DNA of 64,000 nucleotides from an uncultured Faecalibacterium sp. (GCA_937880095.1 CALFLK010000013.1:248001-312000), one strand, 5' to 3'. Positions 1-7,843 are shown, counted from the first letter of the stretch. The notes: generated from the letters alone by a model not told the origin. A program made the numbers and translations.

Positions 1-83
1 TCCAACAGGGTGCCGGTAACATGAAACAAACCGATTTTCGCGGTTGTACCGCCCAAATCAATGCCAAATGCATATTCTTTCAT
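1..83 (-). CDS. ROK-family sugar kinase, N-terminal fragment (cut by window edge)
   Basis: Only the first 27 codons are in the window; the gene runs off the left edge. The N-terminus contains FGIDLGGTTAKIGLF, the phosphate-1 ATP-binding motif (DxGGT) of the ROK/hexokinase-actin fold, as in glucokinase and N-acetylsugar kinases. The start at 83 is set by an AAGGAG site 9-10 bases upstream. Substrate cannot be told from this fragment. Confidence 0.75.
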   Translation of the reverse strand, partial: MKEYAFGIDLGGTTAKIGLFHVTGTLL

Positions 84-127
84 AATGTCCATTCTCCTTT
101 TCTCTTGCCGATTGGCCTACTGTATCC

Positions 128-136
128 AGTATAGCA
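128..136 (-). promoter_or_regulatory. Candidate extended -10 promoter for the ROK gene
   Basis: On the minus strand TGCTATACT reads as an extended -10 (TGn-TATACT), about 45 bases upstream of the ROK start. No convincing -35 is seen at 16-18 bases, so support is limited. Confidence 0.35.
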
Positions 137-212
137 TAGTTCGTCGGTCAGTGGCATAGACTTTTGTCTTTTCTAGTATAAAAAAGGCACCATATCCTAA
201 AGCAGATATCTG

Positions 213-241
213 TTGCAAAATGACCGATAATGCAATATAAA
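213..241 (+). promoter_or_regulatory. Sigma-A-type promoter for the 377-682 gene
   Basis: TTGCAA (213-218), a 17-base spacer and TATAAA (236-241) on the plus strand. Transcription would start near 248, giving a leader of about 130 bases that contains the palindrome at 306-324. Confidence 0.6.
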
Positions 242-305
242 TTGGACTACATACGTTTTCTGCGGTATGTACATTATGATGCACATAAAAAACATGACAA
301 GATAC

Positions 306-324
306 ACAGAATATGATATTCTGT
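306..324. promoter_or_regulatory. Perfect 19-bp palindrome, possible operator
   Basis: ACAGAATATGATATTCTGT is a perfect 9+1+9 inverted repeat lying between the promoter at 213-241 and the gene at 377. It has the size of a dimeric repressor site. No U-tract follows, so it is not a terminator. The binding protein is unknown. Confidence 0.45.
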
Positions 325-376
325 TCGTACAGCCACATAAAAGCACTCGTCTTTCCAAAAGGAGGTTTTCAGCGAA

Positions 377-682
377 ATGTTTCAATTTCAAAAGGCAAAG
401 TGTACCGCCGAAACCACCGATATTGTAATACAAAAACGCTGGAATGGAAATGTCTGGTTTTTGACGGTACAGTATTTTGTTGGGGATCATGCATACACCC
501 GAACGGAGCAGATGAAATATCGCAAAGTAAAGACCCATAAAATTATGAACATCCCGGTCGGTATGCGCTCTGTCCTTTCTATGGGTGATATCCAGATAGG
601 CGATTCTGTGCGTGTTAAATACAATCCGTATAAACCAAAGCGAGCATTTATGCCCGATAATACCGGTTTGATGCTTATATAA
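377..682 (+). CDS. Small conserved-type protein, DUF3592-like beta-rich domain
   Basis: A 101-residue cytosolic protein with no signal peptide or membrane segment. A strong AAAGGAGG lies 9 bases before the ATG. The C-terminal stretch (GDIQIGDSVRVKYNPYKPKR) resembles the end of DUF3592-type domains, in which a beta strand is followed by VxYxPxxPxxA. Here the usual flanking membrane helices are missing, so it would be a free-standing domain. Function is unknown. It is transcribed divergently from the ROK kinase and ends before the strong bidirectional terminator at 727-765. Confidence 0.7.
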   Translation: MFQFQKAKCTAETTDIVIQKRWNGNVWFLTVQYFVGDHAYTRTEQMKYRKVKTHKIMNIPVGMRSVLSMGDIQIGDSVRVKYNPYKPKRAFMPDNTGLMLI

Positions 683-726
683 TGCACCTTACCAGAAAAT
701 GTGCTGGTTTTCTTATCTTAAAAATA

Positions 727-765
727 AAAAGGCAGACAGAGATTTGTGTTCTCTGTCTGCCTTTT
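727..765. terminator. Bidirectional intrinsic terminator
   Basis: A 15-bp perfect stem, AAAAGGCAGACAGAG (727-741) with its complement at 751-765, with A/T tracts on both sides. It ends the 377-682 transcript on the plus strand and the tat operon on the minus strand. Confidence 0.9.
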
Positions 766-791
766 GTTTTCATGGAATCATAAAAACGCGA

Positions 792-1583
792 TTAGTCTTC
801 GTCGTCTTCTTCCTCGTCCTCGTCGTCATCATCATCCAAGCGGGGCTTATAGAAAATCTTAGCCAGCCAAATGGAAATTTGATACAACAGAACCATCGGG
901 ATCGCAACCAAAGTCTGCGATACGATGTCAGGCGGGGTAATAATTGCTGCGACAAAGAAGCAAATTACGATTGCAATACCGCGGCCCTTCACCATCAGTG
1001 TAGGGCTGGCAATACCCAGCTTTGCCAGAATGATCGTTACCAGCGGAATTTCAAAAATACATCCGAAAATGGTAAAGATCATCAGCACAAAGTCCAGATA
1101 CTTTGCCAAACTGATCTGCGCCGTAATTTGGTCTGTACCTTCCAGTGTGATCAAGAAATTCAGCATGAAGGGCAGGGTGACTTTATAAGCGAAAAATACG
1201 CCTACACAGAACAGACCCAAGCCCAACAGCAGCGTCATACCGAAGAACAGATTTTCATTTTTTCTCAGGCCCGGTTTTGCAAAGGCCCAAATTTGATACA
1301 GCGCAACTGGGACAGTAATAATGATTGCCGCCATCAGCGCCAAGCGGAAATACTGCAACAGTTTTTCCTGCGGAGAGATGGTGACCAGGGTGTAGCCACA
1401 CTGCCAGCCCATATCAGCCATCAGTGTAACCAACTCAGCCGCATGTGCCAAGAAGAATACCGTGCCGATTGCAAAGACAGCTGCACAAATCGCCAAGCGA
1501 TTGCGCAGCTCTTTCATATGGCCGCCAAGACTCATGCTTCCGTCCCGTTCCACTGCCGCTTTTTTCGTCAGTGTTTTGGCCAT
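792..1583 (-). CDS. tatC: Sec-independent protein translocase TatC
   Basis: A 263-residue polytopic membrane protein, the substrate-binding core of the twin-arginine translocase that receives RR signal peptides. The N-terminal cytoplasmic segment MSLGGHMKELRNRL matches the TatC hallmark (HLxELRxRL), followed by six predicted membrane spans and the conserved FAKPGLRKNE loop. It follows tatA after 3 bases and closes the operon. The C-terminus ends in an unusual tail of about 16 almost exclusively Asp/Glu residues. TatA also ends in an acidic stretch. Confidence 0.95.
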   Translation of the reverse strand: MAKTLTKKAAVERDGSMSLGGHMKELRNRLAICAAVFAIGTVFFLAHAAELVTLMADMGWQCGYTLVTISPQEKLLQYFRLALMAAIIITVPVALYQIWAFAKPGLRKNENLFFGMTLLLGLGLFCVGVFFAYKVTLPFMLNFLITLEGTDQITAQISLAKYLDFVLMIFTIFGCIFEIPLVTIILAKLGIASPTLMVKGRGIAIVICFFVAAIITPPDIVSQTLVAIPMVLLYQISIWLAKIFYKPRLDDDDDEDEEEDDED

Positions 1584-1586
1584 ATC

Positions 1587-1784
1587 TTACTCTTTATCCT
1601 CAGTCTTTGCTTCTTTCTTTTCTGCGGGTGCTTCTTCGTCGTCATCAGCTGCTTCGCTGATGCCGTCCTTAAAGTTGCGCATGGTCTTGCCGAACATCTT
1701 GCCCAGCTTCGGCAGCTGCTTGGGTCCAAAAATAATCAGGACAACCAGCAGGATGATCATCAATTCTTGGGTTCCGATTCTCAT
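1587..1784 (-). CDS. tatA: Twin-arginine translocase subunit TatA
   Basis: A 65-residue protein with the TatA pattern: a short N-terminus, one membrane helix (ELMIILLVVLIIFGP), the FGPKxLP hinge, an amphipathic helix (KLGKMFGKTMRNFKDG) and an acidic, charged tail. TatA oligomers form the transport path for folded proteins. The start at 1784 was chosen over an upstream in-frame ATG (1829) because AAGGAG precedes it and the family begins at MRIG. It lies between the tatB-like gene and tatC. Confidence 0.92.
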   Translation of the reverse strand: MRIGTQELMIILLVVLIIFGPKQLPKLGKMFGKTMRNFKDGISEAADDDEEAPAEKKEAKTEDKE

Positions 1785-1878
1785 AAGTAACTCTCCTTTT
1801 TGGGCCATCCAGCTCAGCCGTCCGGCCATGTTCCACTTATATTGCCACTACCCTTTATAAAAGGCAGTTGCGACAGAA

Positions 1879-2361
1879 TTAAACGTTTGCAGTTTCCTCT
1901 GCTGCCGGTGCAGCAGCCTCTTCTGCGGCAGGCTCTGCTTCTTCAGCAGGTTCTGCATTGCCGATTGCATCGATTGCGGCAGCAGCTGCTGCTGCCTGTG
2001 TGGTGACTACAGTATCTTCCAGCTCCACAACCTCTTCCTCTTCTGCAGTAGCCTTGCGTGCCTGCTCTGCCTTAGAGGGCTCCTTGCCGATGCTGTCGAT
2101 GCTCTTGGTCACATCATTCATACTGTCGGTAATGTCTTTCTTGATCGCATTCAGGGGATCTGCAATCTCCTTCAGTGGCTCGGTCATTTCCTTCAGCGGC
2201 TCGGTAATCTCTTTCACTTCCTTGGTTGCCGTATCGGTATAGCTACGCAGCTGACGCAGCCACTTACCTGCCATACGAGCATATTCGGGCAACTTATCGG
2301 GTCCAATCACGATCATTGCCACGATCACGATAACAACGATTTCCCACATTCCGATTTTCAT
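1879..2361 (-). CDS. tatB: TatA/TatB-family translocase subunit with long Ala/Glu-rich tail
   Basis: A 160-residue protein beginning with the Tat helix (WEIVVIVIVAMIVIGPDKLPEYARM) followed by an amphipathic helix. The length and the Pro-Asp-Lys-Leu-Pro hinge resemble TatB more than TatA, but TatB and TatA are hard to separate in Firmicutes. Residues 52-72 hold a short tandem repeat (TEPLKEM, TEPLKEI, ADPLN). The last third is low-complexity Ala/Glu. It is the first gene of tatB-tatA-tatC. The RBS AAAGGA lies about 9 bases before ATG. Confidence 0.85.
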   Translation of the reverse strand: MKIGMWEIVVIVIVAMIVIGPDKLPEYARMAGKWLRQLRSYTDTATKEVKEITEPLKEMTEPLKEIADPLNAIKKDITDSMNDVTKSIDSIGKEPSKAEQARKATAEEEEVVELEDTVVTTQAAAAAAAIDAIGNAEPAEEAEPAAEEAAAPAAEETANV

Positions 2362-2774
2362 CTGTGATATTCCTTTCTGGTCCGCCGTTCTCTCTGGCAG
2401 AAACCATGCACCAATTTACTGCCTTCCTGTCAGAACACAGTCGCAGTTTTTCGAAGCTGCGTTCAAATGGCAACGCATGGGCTTATTATAGCACATCCTT
2501 TTTCAATTTTCCAGACAAATTTCCGATAACTGAGTGGCCTGTGGCAGAGATTTTGTGCGTTTTTCCCTGCGCTGCACATTTTTTCCTAGCTATGATACCT
2601 GATTTCCCATTAAGATTTATCGCACTATCATCAACATTTCGTTAATTTTTTATAAAGACGTTTTTGCGTTTGGCAAAGTCACTATTTTCTGCTGTTATTT
2701 TTATGATTTATCACGATACCTGCTTTTCCAATAGCATTTTACTTTCTCTATCCGGTTCTTGCATACAGAATAGA
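2362..2774. other. Intergenic region with tat promoter; rest without visible features
   Basis: Apart from the candidate tat promoter at 2485-2513, this AT-rich stretch holds no supported gene, repeat or RNA. The open frame 2364-2645 on the plus strand has no ribosome binding site and no recognisable protein features. Confidence 0.5.
2485..2513 (-). promoter_or_regulatory. Candidate promoter of the tat operon
   Basis: Minus strand: weak -35 TGGAAA (2508-2513), 17-base spacer, extended -10 TGC-TATAAT (2485-2490). The leader to the tatB-like start would be about 115 bases. Confidence 0.55.
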
Positions 2775-2808
2775 AAAAGCTCCCTCCGCCAAAGCAGAGG
2801 GGGCTTTT
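2775..2808 (-). terminator. Intrinsic terminator of prs
   Basis: Stem AAAAGCTCCCTC (2775-2786) with GAGGGGGCTTTT (2797-2808), 12 bp with one G-T pair, followed on the minus strand by a T-rich stretch. It lies 13 bases past the prs stop. Confidence 0.85.
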
Positions 2809-2820
2809 ACAAGATTCAGA

Positions 2821-3981
2821 TTAGCCGACCTTGTGATTGTTCTTTTCCAGCAGAGCCTGGATCTTCTCAATGGGATCGCACAGGCGGGAAACAGACATCT
2901 CATGGTTCAGTGCTGCAACAAAGTAAGCGATGTACTTGGACATATCAGCGTCGAAGTACCACTCACGGCTCAGCAGCTCAGGAGTGCGGTAGGTCACGTT
3001 GGTGCCAACCACAGCGCTGATGATGCCTTCCTCGTAAGCTGCGTCGAACTTCTCCAGACCGCCGGTGAACAGCGGGAAGGTTGCGTCAGCAATGATACGA
3101 GCTGCACCGCGCTTCTTCAGCTCACGAGCAACTTCCAGCATGCTCTCGCCGGATGCGATGATATCGTCAGCGATAAAGACGGTCTTGCCTTCTACAGACT
3201 CACCCAGGTACTCGTGTGCAACGATGGGGTTACGGCCATTGACAACGCGGGTGTAGTCACGGCGCTTGTAGAACATACCCAGGTTGCAGCCCAGCACGCT
3301 GGAGAAGTACATATTACGGTTGATTGCACCTTCGTCAGGGCTGATGACCATGAAGTCATCCTTGTCAAAGCTCAGGTCAGGCATGTTGCGCAGCAGGCAC
3401 TTCAGGACCTGATAAGTGGGCATGACGTTATCGAAGCTCATCAGGGGCACAGCGTTCTGCAGGCGGGGGTCATGTGCGTCGAAGGTGATGATGTTCTGGA
3501 CACCCATGCTCTGCAGTTCCTGCAGTGCAACAGCGCAGTCCAAGCTCTCACGCACCATACGGCGATGCTGACGACCACCGTACAGGCTGGTCATGATAAC
3601 AGACACGCGGTGTGCACGACCTGCAACAGCCTGAATGATACGCTTTAGGTTTGCGAAGTGATCGTCCGGAGACAGGTGATTCTCGTAGCCGAACAGCTTG
3701 TAGGTAACGCTGTAGTTGCCCGGATCAACAACGATGTAGATATCGTCGCCACGGACAGACTCCTTAACCAGACCCTTTGCGTCGCCGCTCTGGAAACGGG
3801 GGCAGTCACAGGGAACGATGAAGGACTCAGCGTCCATACCAGCCTGCTTAGCCCAGCTTACCAGAAACTGGTCGATCTGGTTGGTCAGCTCCTCAGCGCC
3901 GGGGCAGGCAATCAGTGCCAGATCAGCGACCTGAGTGTCGACAGAGAAAAACTCTTGCGGTTTCATGTTGTTGTTAGACAT
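2821..3981 (-). CDS. prs: Ribose-phosphate pyrophosphokinase (PRPP synthetase), long form
   Basis: A 386-residue enzyme that makes PRPP from ribose-5-phosphate and ATP for nucleotide, His and Trp synthesis. Two phosphoribosyltransferase-like halves are visible: MTSLYGGRQHRR near residue 140, and the PRPP-binding loop FIADDIIASGES near residue 270. It is about 65 residues longer than classical PrsA (about 320), with extra N-terminal sequence, as in the longer clostridial type. The start at 3981 (MSNNN) is preferred to 4002 because AAAGGAG sits at good spacing before it. It appears to be a single-gene transcript. Confidence 0.9.
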   Translation of the reverse strand: MSNNNMKPQEFFSVDTQVADLALIACPGAEELTNQIDQFLVSWAKQAGMDAESFIVPCDCPRFQSGDAKGLVKESVRGDDIYIVVDPGNYSVTYKLFGYENHLSPDDHFANLKRIIQAVAGRAHRVSVIMTSLYGGRQHRRMVRESLDCAVALQELQSMGVQNIITFDAHDPRLQNAVPLMSFDNVMPTYQVLKCLLRNMPDLSFDKDDFMVISPDEGAINRNMYFSSVLGCNLGMFYKRRDYTRVVNGRNPIVAHEYLGESVEGKTVFIADDIIASGESMLEVARELKKRGAARIIADATFPLFTGGLEKFDAAYEEGIISAVVGTNVTYRTPELLSREWYFDADMSKYIAYFVAALNHEMSVSRLCDPIEKIQALLEKNNHKVG

Positions 3982-4047
3982 AGGTGCAGCTCCTTTTGTC
4001 ATATGATTCTATTTTCACGGTCCAATCCGTGTTATCCACTCATTTTT

Positions 4048-4053
4048 ATTCTA
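4048..4053 (-). promoter_or_regulatory. Candidate extended -10 for prs
   Basis: Minus strand TGT-TAGAAT about 65 bases upstream of the prs start. No good -35 is visible, so this is a tentative call. Confidence 0.35.
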
Positions 4054-4189
4054 ACATATTTTCCGTCACTTAGCACATTCTTTCGACACGCTTTTTCATT
4101 TTCTGTGCTTTGCACAGGTAATTTTCCAAAAAAGGAATGTATCCTAGCTGTTTTTTACAAGAACTTTGTGAAGTAAAAAACATTTTACA

Positions 4190-4221
4190 CCAAAAAAAGC
4201 CACTCGCTTTTTCAGCGAGTG
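4190..4221 (-). terminator. Intrinsic terminator of metK
   Basis: Stem CACTCGCT (4201-4208), loop TTTTC, stem AGCGAGTG (4214-4221), followed on the minus strand by a run of seven T. It lies directly after the metK stop. Confidence 0.9.
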
Positions 4222-4237
4222 ACCTTTTCAAAAACGA

Positions 4238-5395
4238 TTAAGCCTGCAGAGCTGCGACAGCGTCCTTCAGCTCCTGAACGCGGTTGGTTTCTTCCCACTT
4301 CACGCCCAGATCCTCACGGCCCATGTGACCGTAAGCAGCCAGTGCGCGGTAGATAGGCTTGCGCAGATCCAGATCACGAATGATAGCAGCGGGGGTCAGA
4401 TCAAAGACCTTTGCAACAACAGCTTCGATGATTTCGTCTGCAACAGTGCCGGTGCCGAAAGTATCCACCAGAATGGAAACCGGCTGTGCAACGCCGATTG
4501 CGTAAGCAACCTGAACTTCGCACTTAGCAGCCAGACCAGCTGCAACGATGTTCTTTGCGACCCAACGGGTTGCGTAAGCAGCGCTGCGGTCCACCTTGCT
4601 GGGGTCCTTACCGGAGAATGCGCCGCCGCCGTGGCGTGCGTAACCGCCGTAAGTGTCAACGATGATCTTACGGCCAGTCAGACCGGAGTCGCCCTGAGGG
4701 CCACCCACAACGAAACGACCGGTGGGGTTGATGTGGAACTTGGTGTTCTCGTCCATCAGCTCTGCGGGGATGGTAGCCTTGATGACGTGCTCCAGAATGT
4801 CAGCACGCAGCTGCTCGGTGGTAACGTCCTCGCTGTGCTGGCTGGAGATAACAACGGTATCCACGCGAACAGGCTTGCCGTCCTCGTATTCCACGGTGAC
4901 CTGGCTCTTGCCGTCCGGACGCAGGTAGCCCAGCTTGCCGCTCTTACGAACCTCAGTCAGCTTCAGGCTCAGCTTGTGTGCCAGGCTGATGGGCATGGGC
5001 ATCAGTTCGGGAGTCTCGTTGCAAGCATAACCGAACATCATGCCCTGGTCGCCAGCACCGCCAACTTCGTCGTTGGTGCCCATAGCGATGTCGGGGCTCT
5101 GACCGTCCACATTGGAGATCACAGCGCAGGTATCGCAGTCAAAGCCGTACTTTGCGCGGGTGTAGCCGATATCACGCACTACGTCACGGACGATCTTCTG
5201 GAAGTCCACATAGCAGGAAGTGGTGATCTCGCCCATGATATGTACCAGACCAGTAGAAACGCAGGTTTCGCAAGCAACACGTGCGCCCGGATCATTGGTC
5301 AGGATCTCGTCCAGGATGGCATCCGAAATCTGGTCGCAGATTTTGTCGGGATGGCCCTCGGTAACGGATTCGGAAGTAAAGAAATGTCTTGCCAT
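4238..5395 (-). CDS. metK: S-adenosylmethionine synthetase
   Basis: A 385-residue cytosolic enzyme forming SAM from methionine and ATP. Family marks are visible: N-terminal FTSESVTEGHPDK, the central GxGDQGxMFGYA loop (GGAGDQGMMFGYACNETPE), and the GGxxGDSGLTGRKI and GGGAFSGKDPSKVDRS phosphate and metal sites. An upstream in-frame ATG (5443) was rejected because AAAAGGAG precedes 5395 and the family starts there. It sits alone behind a SAM-I riboswitch, so its own product should repress it. Confidence 0.97.
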   Translation of the reverse strand: MARHFFTSESVTEGHPDKICDQISDAILDEILTNDPGARVACETCVSTGLVHIMGEITTSCYVDFQKIVRDVVRDIGYTRAKYGFDCDTCAVISNVDGQSPDIAMGTNDEVGGAGDQGMMFGYACNETPELMPMPISLAHKLSLKLTEVRKSGKLGYLRPDGKSQVTVEYEDGKPVRVDTVVISSQHSEDVTTEQLRADILEHVIKATIPAELMDENTKFHINPTGRFVVGGPQGDSGLTGRKIIVDTYGGYARHGGGAFSGKDPSKVDRSAAYATRWVAKNIVAAGLAAKCEVQVAYAIGVAQPVSILVDTFGTGTVADEIIEAVVAKVFDLTPAAIIRDLDLRKPIYRALAAYGHMGREDLGVKWEETNRVQELKDAVAALQA

Positions 5396-5460
5396 ATTCG
5401 TTCTCCTTTTCATACTACAAATTGGTGTTGTACAGAAAGGCAACTGTGGTTTTTCCAGAT

Positions 5461-5490
5461 AATAAAACGCCCAGGCCGAAACCTGAGCGC
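5461..5490 (-). terminator. Riboswitch-controlled terminator (expression platform)
   Basis: Minus strand stem CGCTCAGG, loop TTTCGG, stem CCTGGGCG, then TTTTATT. It lies just downstream of the SAM-I aptamer and ends transcription before metK when the aptamer is SAM-bound. Confidence 0.85.
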
Positions 5491-5496
5491 GTGACG

Positions 5497-5591
5497 CTTA
5501 TCTTTCGGTTTCCCGCAGGAATTGGCACCTTACATTTTCATGCAGGTTGTCGGGCTTCACAGGGCCTGTCCCCTCTGCCACTCTTGATAAG
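5497..5591 (-). promoter_or_regulatory. SAM-I (S-box) riboswitch aptamer
   Basis: Read on the minus strand it begins with CTTATCAAGAGTGGCAGAGG, the conserved 5' P1/P2 strand of the S-box, continues through GAAGCCCGACAACC, AAGGTGCCAATTCC and GCGGGAAA, and closes with GATAAG pairing to the initial CTTATC. All hallmark blocks of the SAM-I aptamer are present. It is followed by a terminator and then metK, an OFF-switch arrangement. Confidence 0.95.
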
Positions 5592-5615
5592 TTGCTATTC
5601 TGTTGTGCAAATAGG

Positions 5616-5644
5616 ATAATATCACATTTTTCGGCGTAAGTAAA
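5616..5644 (-). promoter_or_regulatory. Promoter of the SAM riboswitch-metK transcript
   Basis: Minus strand TTTACT (5639-5644), 17-base spacer, TATTAT (5616-5621), ending about 25 bases before the aptamer P1 stem. Confidence 0.6.
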
Positions 5645-5726
5645 CAGAAAATCCCGATTTCTTTGTAAATTCAGACAAATTTTTTACTTTGTCTAAATTT
5701 CGATGCTGCGTACAAATACGAAAAAA

Positions 5727-5758
5727 GAAGCTCTCTGGCTTTTCAGTCAGAGAGCTTC
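5727..5758 (-). terminator. Intrinsic terminator of the alpha operon
   Basis: An 11-bp perfect stem, GAAGCTCTCTG (5727-5737) with 5748-5758, followed on the minus strand by TTTTTT. It lies 30 bases past the rplQ stop. Confidence 0.92.
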
Positions 5759-5790
5759 CAGATCACAGCAGTATGGTGCCGTCTGTTTTA

Positions 5791-6132
5791 TCAGACCAGC
5801 TCCAGGATTGCCATTTCAGCAGCGTCGCCGCGGCGGACACCGATCTTGATGATGCGGGTGTAACCACCGTTGCGGTCAGCATACTTGGGGCTGATCTCAT
5901 CGAACAGCTTCTTAGCAACGTCTTCCTTGGTGATGTAGCTGTAAACCTGACGCTTGGTGTGCAGGTCGCTGCTCTTACCCAGGGTGATCATCTTTTCAGC
6001 CATAGAACGTACGTCTTTGGCACGGGGAACGGTGGTTTCGATCTTGCCGTTCTCCAACAGGTAGGTCACCATAGCGCGCAGCATAGCGTTGCGGCTGTCG
6101 CTAGCGCGACCGAGCTTTCTAGTACCGGGCAT
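5791..6132 (-). CDS. rplQ: 50S ribosomal protein L17
   Basis: A 113-residue protein opening with MPGTRKLGRASDSRNAMLR, the L17 signature, and ending in the GYTRI-K rRNA-binding core. It is the last gene of the alpha operon after rpoA, with a terminator 30 bases downstream. Length is normal for Firmicutes. Confidence 0.97.
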   Translation of the reverse strand: MPGTRKLGRASDSRNAMLRAMVTYLLENGKIETTVPRAKDVRSMAEKMITLGKSSDLHTKRQVYSYITKEDVAKKLFDEISPKYADRNGGYTRIIKIGVRRGDAAEMAILELV

Positions 6133-6157
6133 CCCGTTTCACTCCTTTAATAATAAA

Positions 6158-7114
6158 TCAGTCATCGTCCTGGCTCAGTTGGAAGCCCAGCGAATCCAGT
6201 TTCGCAACGACTTCCTCCAGGCTCTTACGGCCGAGATTACGGACCTTCATCATTTCTTCTTCGCTCTTGCTTACCAGGTCCTCAACAGTGTTGATTCCAG
6301 CACGCTTCAGGCAGTTGAAGGAACGGACGCTCAGATCCAGCTCTTCGATGGTCATCTCCAGAGCTTTGCTCTTGTCCTGATCCGGCTTTTCTACCATGAT
6401 ATCGACGCCAGCGACCTGCTCAGACAGGTTGACGAACAAGTTCAGGTGCTCGGTCAGAACACGTGCAGCCAGGCTTACAGCCTCTTTTGCACTGATCGTA
6501 CCGTCAGTCCAAATCTCAAGGGTCAGTTTATCGTAATCGGTGATCTGACCAACGCGAGTGTTCTCAACGTTGTAGTTCACCTTGAGCACAGGGGTATAGA
6601 TGCTGTCCACGGGCAACGTATTGATATCGTTCTTCTCAACGATTGCCTGCTTGTTGCGCTCTGCCGGGACATAGCCGCGGCCCTTATCAAAGGTGAGCTC
6701 CATCACAAGCTTGCCACCCTCACCCAGCTGGGCAATATGCCACTCGGGGTTCAGGATCTCGATCTCGTCGCCCTGCTTGATGCTGCCGGCGGTGACTTCG
6801 CACGGACCGACTGCTTCAATGCGAACCGTCTTAGGACCATCGGTGTACAGCTGTGCGGCAATACCCTTCAGGTTCAAAACGATTTCGGTAACGTCTTCCT
6901 TCACGCCTTCAATGGTAGAGAATTCGTGAACCACACCGTCGATCTTGACGCTGGTGACTGCCACACCGGGCAGAGAAGAAAGCAGCACGCGGCGCAGGCT
7001 GTTGCCCAGCGTGATGCCAAAGCCACGCTCCAGGGGCTCAGCTACGAACTTGCCGTAGCGGCCATCGGGAGACAGGCTTACCGTTTCGATTCTGGGACGT
7101 TCAATCTCCATCAT
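6158..7114 (-). CDS. rpoA: DNA-directed RNA polymerase alpha subunit
   Basis: A 318-residue subunit that nucleates polymerase assembly. The N-terminal dimerisation domain shows RGFGITLGNSLRRVLLSSLPG, and the C-terminal domain carries the helix-hairpin-helix segment (RAGINTVEDLVSKSEEEMMKVRNLGRKSLEEV) used for UP elements and activators. A strong AAGGAGGG precedes the start. Two hairpins (7136-7202) separate it from rpsD, which suggests tuning of its level relative to the ribosomal genes. Confidence 0.98.
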   Translation of the reverse strand: MMEIERPRIETVSLSPDGRYGKFVAEPLERGFGITLGNSLRRVLLSSLPGVAVTSVKIDGVVHEFSTIEGVKEDVTEIVLNLKGIAAQLYTDGPKTVRIEAVGPCEVTAGSIKQGDEIEILNPEWHIAQLGEGGKLVMELTFDKGRGYVPAERNKQAIVEKNDINTLPVDSIYTPVLKVNYNVENTRVGQITDYDKLTLEIWTDGTISAKEAVSLAARVLTEHLNLFVNLSEQVAGVDIMVEKPDQDKSKALEMTIEELDLSVRSFNCLKRAGINTVEDLVSKSEEEMMKVRNLGRKSLEEVVAKLDSLGFQLSQDDD

Positions 7115-7135
7115 ATCAATGCCCTCCTTGTAAAA

Positions 7136-7202
7136 CTGCGGTCATAGGACCGCAGCCCATTTCATTCTTGACTCTAAGAACCAGGTAATGCACCACAGGT
7201 GC
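7136..7202 (-). promoter_or_regulatory. Twin hairpins in the rpsD-rpoA spacer, terminator-like
   Basis: Hairpin A: GCACC (7190-7194) with GGTGC (7198-7202), loop of three. Hairpin B: a perfect 8-bp stem CTGCGGTC (7136-7143) with GACCGCAG (7148-7155), loop of four, followed on the minus strand by TTTTA and then the rpoA RBS. Hairpin B is a plausible partial terminator or mRNA-processing site. Confidence 0.55.
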
Positions 7203-7217
7203 AAAGCCTGCAATGGA

Positions 7218-7823
7218 TTACTTGGAGTACAACTCGACGATCAGGTGCTCATGAACCTCGAAGTCGACATCGCTACGCTCAGGCAGCTTGGTGACAATGC
7301 CCTTCAGGCTGCCCTGCTCGCGGCTCAGCCAAGAAGGCAGAGCAACGATGGGAGCTTCAGCGCCGGTCAGCTTGCTGAACTTAACGGAAGAGCGGCTGCT
7401 CTCACGAACTTCGATCACATCGCCAGCCTTCACCAGGTAGGAAGGAATGTTGACCTTCTTGCCGTTGACGGTGAAGTGTGCGTGGCTCACCAGCTGGCGA
7501 GCGTCACGACGGGTAGATGCAAAGCCCAGGCGGAAAACGACGTTGTCCAGACGGGTCTCCAGCATCTGCAGCAGGTTCTCACCGGTCTGACCGGGGCGAC
7601 GAGCTGCTTCGTCGAAGTAGTTAGCAAACTGCTTCTCCAGAACGCCGTAAACGAACTTGACCTTCTGCTTTTCCTGCAGCTGGCAAGCGTACTCAGACTT
7701 CTTCTTACGGAAGTTGTTGTTGCTGGAGTTGCGGGTGGTGTTCTTCTTGGCATAGCCCATGACTGCAGGAGAAATGCCCAGAGCCTTGCAGCGCTTTGCA
7801 ATAGGCTGATTATTCTTAGCCAT
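7218..7823 (-). CDS. rpsD: 30S ribosomal protein S4 (zinc-free form)
   Basis: A 201-residue primary rRNA-binding protein. The S4 RNA-binding domain is clear (LETRLDNVVFRLGFASTRRDARQLVSHAHFTVNGKKVNIPSY). The N-terminus lacks the four-cysteine zinc cluster of the C+ type. In many bacteria S4 is the autogenous repressor of the operon that contains it. Confidence 0.96.
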   Translation of the reverse strand: MAKNNQPIAKRCKALGISPAVMGYAKKNTTRNSSNNNFRKKKSEYACQLQEKQKVKFVYGVLEKQFANYFDEAARRPGQTGENLLQMLETRLDNVVFRLGFASTRRDARQLVSHAHFTVNGKKVNIPSYLVKAGDVIEVRESSRSSVKFSKLTGAEAPIVALPSWLSREQGSLKGIVTKLPERSDVDFEVHEHLIVELYSK

Positions 7824-7843
7824 AATTCATTTTCCTCCTTCAA

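Noticed and set aside
699..1790. 363-codon open frame on the plus strand
   Set aside because: Antisense of tatC and tatA and starting inside a terminator. Low-complexity Gln/His/Arg product.
2364..2645. 93-codon open frame in the tat-prs intergenic region
   Set aside because: No ribosome binding site and no family features; overlaps the candidate tat promoter on the other strand.
4325..5494. 389-codon open frame on the plus strand
   Set aside because: Antisense of metK and its riboswitch; no RBS or family features.
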